Assembly (NCBI RefSeq): GCF_049727805.1
Contig: NZ_JBCNYA010000004.1
Span: 62,001 to 126,000 of the forward strand
Direction of reading: 5' to 3'
Length of the DNA: 64,000 nucleotides
Source: Frateuria_A sp049727805
Lineage (GTDB): Bacteria; Pseudomonadota; Gammaproteobacteria; Xanthomonadales; Rhodanobacteraceae
Shown here piece after piece: positions 61,223 to 64,000 of this stretch (its first letter is position 1; the number at the start of each line of letters is the position of its first letter). The translations under genes were made by a program, and so were the position numbers. The notes below the pieces were generated by a model that searched no databases, was not told the DNA's origin, and saw only the letters and a program-made list of their open reading frames with translations.

Positions 61223-63301
61223 GTGCCCAAGTCCCTGCTCGAACAGCTCCCCGAGATCGTCGCCCGCGGGCGCCAGCAGGCGGAGAAGATCCTGGAGAGC
61301 CTGGAGGGACGCCACCGCGTCGGCCTGCAGACCCGCGAGTGGGTGCTGCCTTCGAGGGACACGCGCGACATCGACTGGATCGCTGCCGCGAACCGGCAGG
61401 CGCATCTGGACGCGGAAGGCGAAGCCGACTGGACCAACCGACTCGTTTACGGCGACAACCTGCTCGCGATGGCTGCGCTGTTGGCCGGCGACGAGAACAC
61501 GCCCAGTCTGCGCGCCAAGATCGACCTGATCTACATCGATCCTCCGTTCGATTCCAAGGCGGACTACCGCACCAAAGTGACCCTCCCGGGTCTTGAACTT
61601 GAGCAGCGGCCCACCGTAATCGAACAGTTTGCTTATTCGGATACGTGGTCGGACGGCACTGCCTCCTATCTCGCCATGATCACGCCTCGGCTGATCCTTA
61701 TGCGCGAGTTACTAAGCGATGCGGGCTCAATCTACGTTCACCTGGATTGGCATGTGAGCCATTACGTCAAGCTGGTAATGGACGAGGTTTTTGGAAGGTC
61801 CAGTTTCGTCAACGAAATTATCTGGAAACGTCAGACCGCAAAAGGAGACATCACTCAAGGTGCCACGCACATGGGACGCATTCACGACTGCATCTTCCTG
61901 TATGGCAAATCTGATAATCGCATTTGGAACCCGGTGTTTACGCCTTACGACCAGAAGTACATCGATGATTTCTATCGTCATGAAGATCCAGACGGACGGC
62001 GATATCAGTTGAGTGATACGAGCGCCCCGGGCGGAGCCTCCAAAGGCAATCCGTACTATGAATTCCTCGGCGTCACGCGGTACTGGCGATTTTCTGAAAA
62101 GCGTATGCGAGAGCTGTACGACCAAGGCAGGATTGTCCAGACCAAACCGGGAACTGTACCTCGCCAGAAGCGCTATTTGGACGAAATGCCAGGCGTACCA
62201 CTGCAGGACCTATGGATCGATGTCCAGTCCATCCAATCCCAAGCGAATGAATTTGTAGACTATGGGACGCAGAAACCTGAGGCCCTACTAGAGCGCATAA
62301 TCAAGGCCTCGTCGAACTCCAAATCGATAATCGCCGACTTCAATGGCGGCTCCGGCACTACTGCCGCCGTCGCCGAAAAACTCGGCCGCCGCTGGATCAC
62401 CACCGACCTGGGCAAACCCGCCTGCATGATCATGCGCAAGCGCCTGATCGATCAGGGTGCCAGGCCCTTCCTCTACCAAGCGATCGGCGATTACCAGGTC
62501 GAGGCGGCAAAGAGCGCGATGGGGCGCAGTTTCCGCGTGGGCGATCTGTCGGCGATCGTGCTGTCGCTATACGGCGCGCTGCCGCTGCCGGTCGAGGAAA
62601 ATCCGCTGCGCAACCTCGGTGCGGTCACCTTCGGTGGCAAGAAGACGCTGGTGCTGGTGGACTCGCCGAACAAGCTCACCGGCGACGCCACCCTGCGCAA
62701 GGCCATCGCCCAGCGTGACAACCTGATGGGTGGCTGGGACCGCGTGGTCGTGCTGGGCTGGAACTTCGAGCCTTCCATCGGCCAGAGCATCACCGCACTC
62801 AACGACGACCGCCTGGAGGTGCTGGTAATCCCGCCCGACCTGCTCGACCGCCTGAAGAAGAAGGGCGGCATCGAGAAGCTGCGCGGCCAGGTGCGCTTCT
62901 CCAGCCTGCAGTACCTGACGGTCAAGCCGATCCGGCGCGAGCGGCTGGACGGCGAGGAACAGCTCGTCGTCAGGCTGGACAACTACGTGCTGCTGTCGCC
63001 CGAGGCGATCAACCTGGACGACGACAACCGCCAGAAGCTGGTGCGCGTGATGAACGCCGAGCCGCTGGCATTGATCGAGTACTGGGCGGTCGACCCCGAC
63101 TACGACGGCCGGGTGTTCCGCTCCGTGTGGCAGGACTACCGCGGCAACACCGCCAACGACGACGACCCGCTGCGCGTGGTCGCCGAGGCGTGCTTCGCCG
63201 TGTCGCACAAAGCCGGCGAGCGGCGCGTCTGCGTGCGCGCGGTCGACGTGTTCGGCTTCGAAGCCGAGGTCGTGCAGACCGTCACGGAACCGAAGGCATG
63301 A
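61223..63301 (+). CDS. Type III-like site-specific DNA methyltransferase (Mod)
   Basis: A 692-residue beta-class amino-methyltransferase. The catalytic motif is LIYIDPPFDS (DPPF at 106-109), the AdoMet motif FNGGSGTTAAV starts at residue 373, and the intervening 260 residues are the target-recognition domain. A 290-residue C-terminal extension follows. Base composition is mosaic: hand counts give 45% GC for 61801-61860 and 61921-61980 but 70% for 62881-62940, and the low-GC part coincides with the recognition domain. The start is GTG at 61223. It overlaps the helicase/Res gene by 4 bases. The product modifies adenine or cytosine in an unknown sequence. Confidence 0.9.
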   Translation: MPKSLLEQLPEIVARGRQQAEKILESLEGRHRVGLQTREWVLPSRDTRDIDWIAAANRQAHLDAEGEADWTNRLVYGDNLLAMAALLAGDENTPSLRAKIDLIYIDPPFDSKADYRTKVTLPGLELEQRPTVIEQFAYSDTWSDGTASYLAMITPRLILMRELLSDAGSIYVHLDWHVSHYVKLVMDEVFGRSSFVNEIIWKRQTAKGDITQGATHMGRIHDCIFLYGKSDNRIWNPVFTPYDQKYIDDFYRHEDPDGRRYQLSDTSAPGGASKGNPYYEFLGVTRYWRFSEKRMRELYDQGRIVQTKPGTVPRQKRYLDEMPGVPLQDLWIDVQSIQSQANEFVDYGTQKPEALLERIIKASSNSKSIIADFNGGSGTTAAVAEKLGRRWITTDLGKPACMIMRKRLIDQGARPFLYQAIGDYQVEAAKSAMGRSFRVGDLSAIVLSLYGALPLPVEENPLRNLGAVTFGGKKTLVLVDSPNKLTGDATLRKAIAQRDNLMGGWDRVVVLGWNFEPSIGQSITALNDDRLEVLVIPPDLLDRLKKKGGIEKLRGQVRFSSLQYLTVKPIRRERLDGEEQLVVRLDNYVLLSPEAINLDDDNRQKLVRVMNAEPLALIEYWAVDPDYDGRVFRSVWQDYRGNTANDDDPLRVVAEACFAVSHKAGERRVCVRAVDVFGFEAEVVQTVTEPKA

Positions 63302-64000
63302 ACGCCGTCGAACAACCGCTGGCGCTGAGCACCGCCCTCACCCGCCGCACCGAACAGCTCTGCGTCGGACTGGAACAGGGCATCGCCGATCTCTACGAGT
63401 TGGTGACGCCGGTGACGGCGGAACTGCTGCGCTGGTGGTTCGGCGATGACGCGTGCCAGTCGCGCACGTTCAACTTCCACCCGGGCCAGCGGCAGGCGAT
63501 CCTCAACGTGATCGTCGCGCACGAGGTGCTGGACAGCCCCGACCTGGCGGACCTGTACCGGCAGGTGTGCGAGCCTGCGCTGCTGGAGGGCACCCGGCTG
63601 ACCGACGTGGCACGGCACGGCCACCCGAAGTACTGCCTGAAGATGGCCACCGGCACCGGCAAGACCTGGGTGCTGCAGGCGCTGCTGATCTGGCAGTTGC
63701 TCAACAAGACGGCGGCGCTCCTGGGCGGCGTCGACGATCCGCGCTTCACCCGCCGCTTCCTGATCGTGGCGCCCGGCCTCATCGTCTACGAGCGCCTGCT
63801 CGACGCCTTCCTCGGCAAGGAGCGCGAGGACAAGAGCCGCGACTTCGCCAGTTCCGACATCGCCAGCTACGCCGAGCTGTTCGCGCCGCCGGCGTATCGC
63901 GAGCGCATCGCCCAGTTCGTGCGCGGCAACGTCTGCGCCAAGCACGAGATCGGCCTGAAGGCGACCGGCAACGGCATGATCGCCATCACCAACTGGCACC
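63298..64000 (+). CDS. Type III-like restriction endonuclease/helicase subunit (Res), N-terminal part
   Basis: The gene begins with ATG at 63298, overlapping the mod stop (ATGA), and remains open to the window edge (234 codons seen). The start reads NAVEQPLALSTALTRRTEQL, then FNFHPGQRQAILNVI for a Q-like motif, and the Walker A motif KMATGTGKTWVLQALL, followed by RRFLIVAPGLIVYERL, motif Ia of superfamily 2. This is the arrangement of a DEAD/DEAH-type Res subunit. Motif II and the nuclease domain lie outside the window. With mod it should form an ATP-dependent restriction complex. Confidence 0.88.
   Translation, partial: MNAVEQPLALSTALTRRTEQLCVGLEQGIADLYELVTPVTAELLRWWFGDDACQSRTFNFHPGQRQAILNVIVAHEVLDSPDLADLYRQVCEPALLEGTRLTDVARHGHPKYCLKMATGTGKTWVLQALLIWQLLNKTAALLGGVDDPRFTRRFLIVAPGLIVYERLLDAFLGKEREDKSRDFASSDIASYAELFAPPAYRERIAQFVRGNVCAKHEIGLKATGNGMIAITNWH

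Overview
The window is a high-GC, gene-dense chromosomal segment of a gammaproteobacterium. It is most likely a member of the Xanthomonadales in the Rhodanobacteraceae (Rhodanobacter/Dyella/Frateuria type). This is inferred from the glyA-nrdR-ribD and rib-nusB-thiL gene order, the sucCD-pilSR neighbourhood, the paired BamD, PgeF and RluD genes, and several families of short GC-rich palindromic repeats in most larger intergenic gaps. I see no rRNA, tRNA, CRISPR array, prophage or insertion sequence.

Layout. 1-11.5 kb holds riboflavin and one-carbon genes on the minus strand: glyA-nrdR-ribD, then an FMN riboswitch, ribC, ribB, an LD-carboxypeptidase, ribH, nusB and thiL. The block is interrupted by a LysR gene and a plus-strand group (oxidoreductase, secreted metallo-beta-lactamase-fold hydrolase, cupin). 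11.6-19.3 kb carries an alpha/beta hydrolase with a TetR regulator, a DUF817 membrane protein, ettA, pyrF, a MAPEG protein, a TfoX-N protein and an unrecognised secreted protein. 19.4-22.6 kb encodes two divergent paralogues of an unfamiliar proline-rich, single-pass envelope protein. 22.8-31.7 kb has an EF-G-like GTPase, a PfpI/DJ-1 protein, a SET-domain protein, a lipoprotein, an acyl-CoA dehydrogenase, pgeF, rluD and bamD. 31.8-43.6 kb has nadE, sucCD, pilSR and a three-gene sensor kinase/response regulator cluster.

43.9-53.2 kb is a mannose-use locus: a GH92 alpha-mannosidase faces a LacI regulator across two identical operator-like palindromes, followed by an overlapping transporter-fructokinase-AGE isomerase operon and an M1 peptidase. 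The inferred route is mannoside to mannose outside or in the periplasm, import, isomerisation to fructose, then phosphorylation to fructose-6-phosphate. 53.3-55.3 kb encodes end-joining proteins (a standalone LigD-type polymerase and Ku). 55.4-60.6 kb has a YceI-cytochrome b561-YceI operon, a glutaredoxin-like protein, sdaA, a GNAT protein and an EamA exporter. The right edge starts a type III-like restriction-modification locus: an HTH protein divergent from mod, then res, which runs off the end.

The best candidates for something undescribed are the two paralogous envelope proteins, which share a 15-residue C-x6-G-x-P-L-P-x2-C motif; the methyltransferase with a low-GC recognition-domain block and a repeat-rich divergent promoter; and the mirrored-pair intergenic repeats. 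Base-composition figures quoted were counted by hand on single 60-base lines; nothing was searched against a database.
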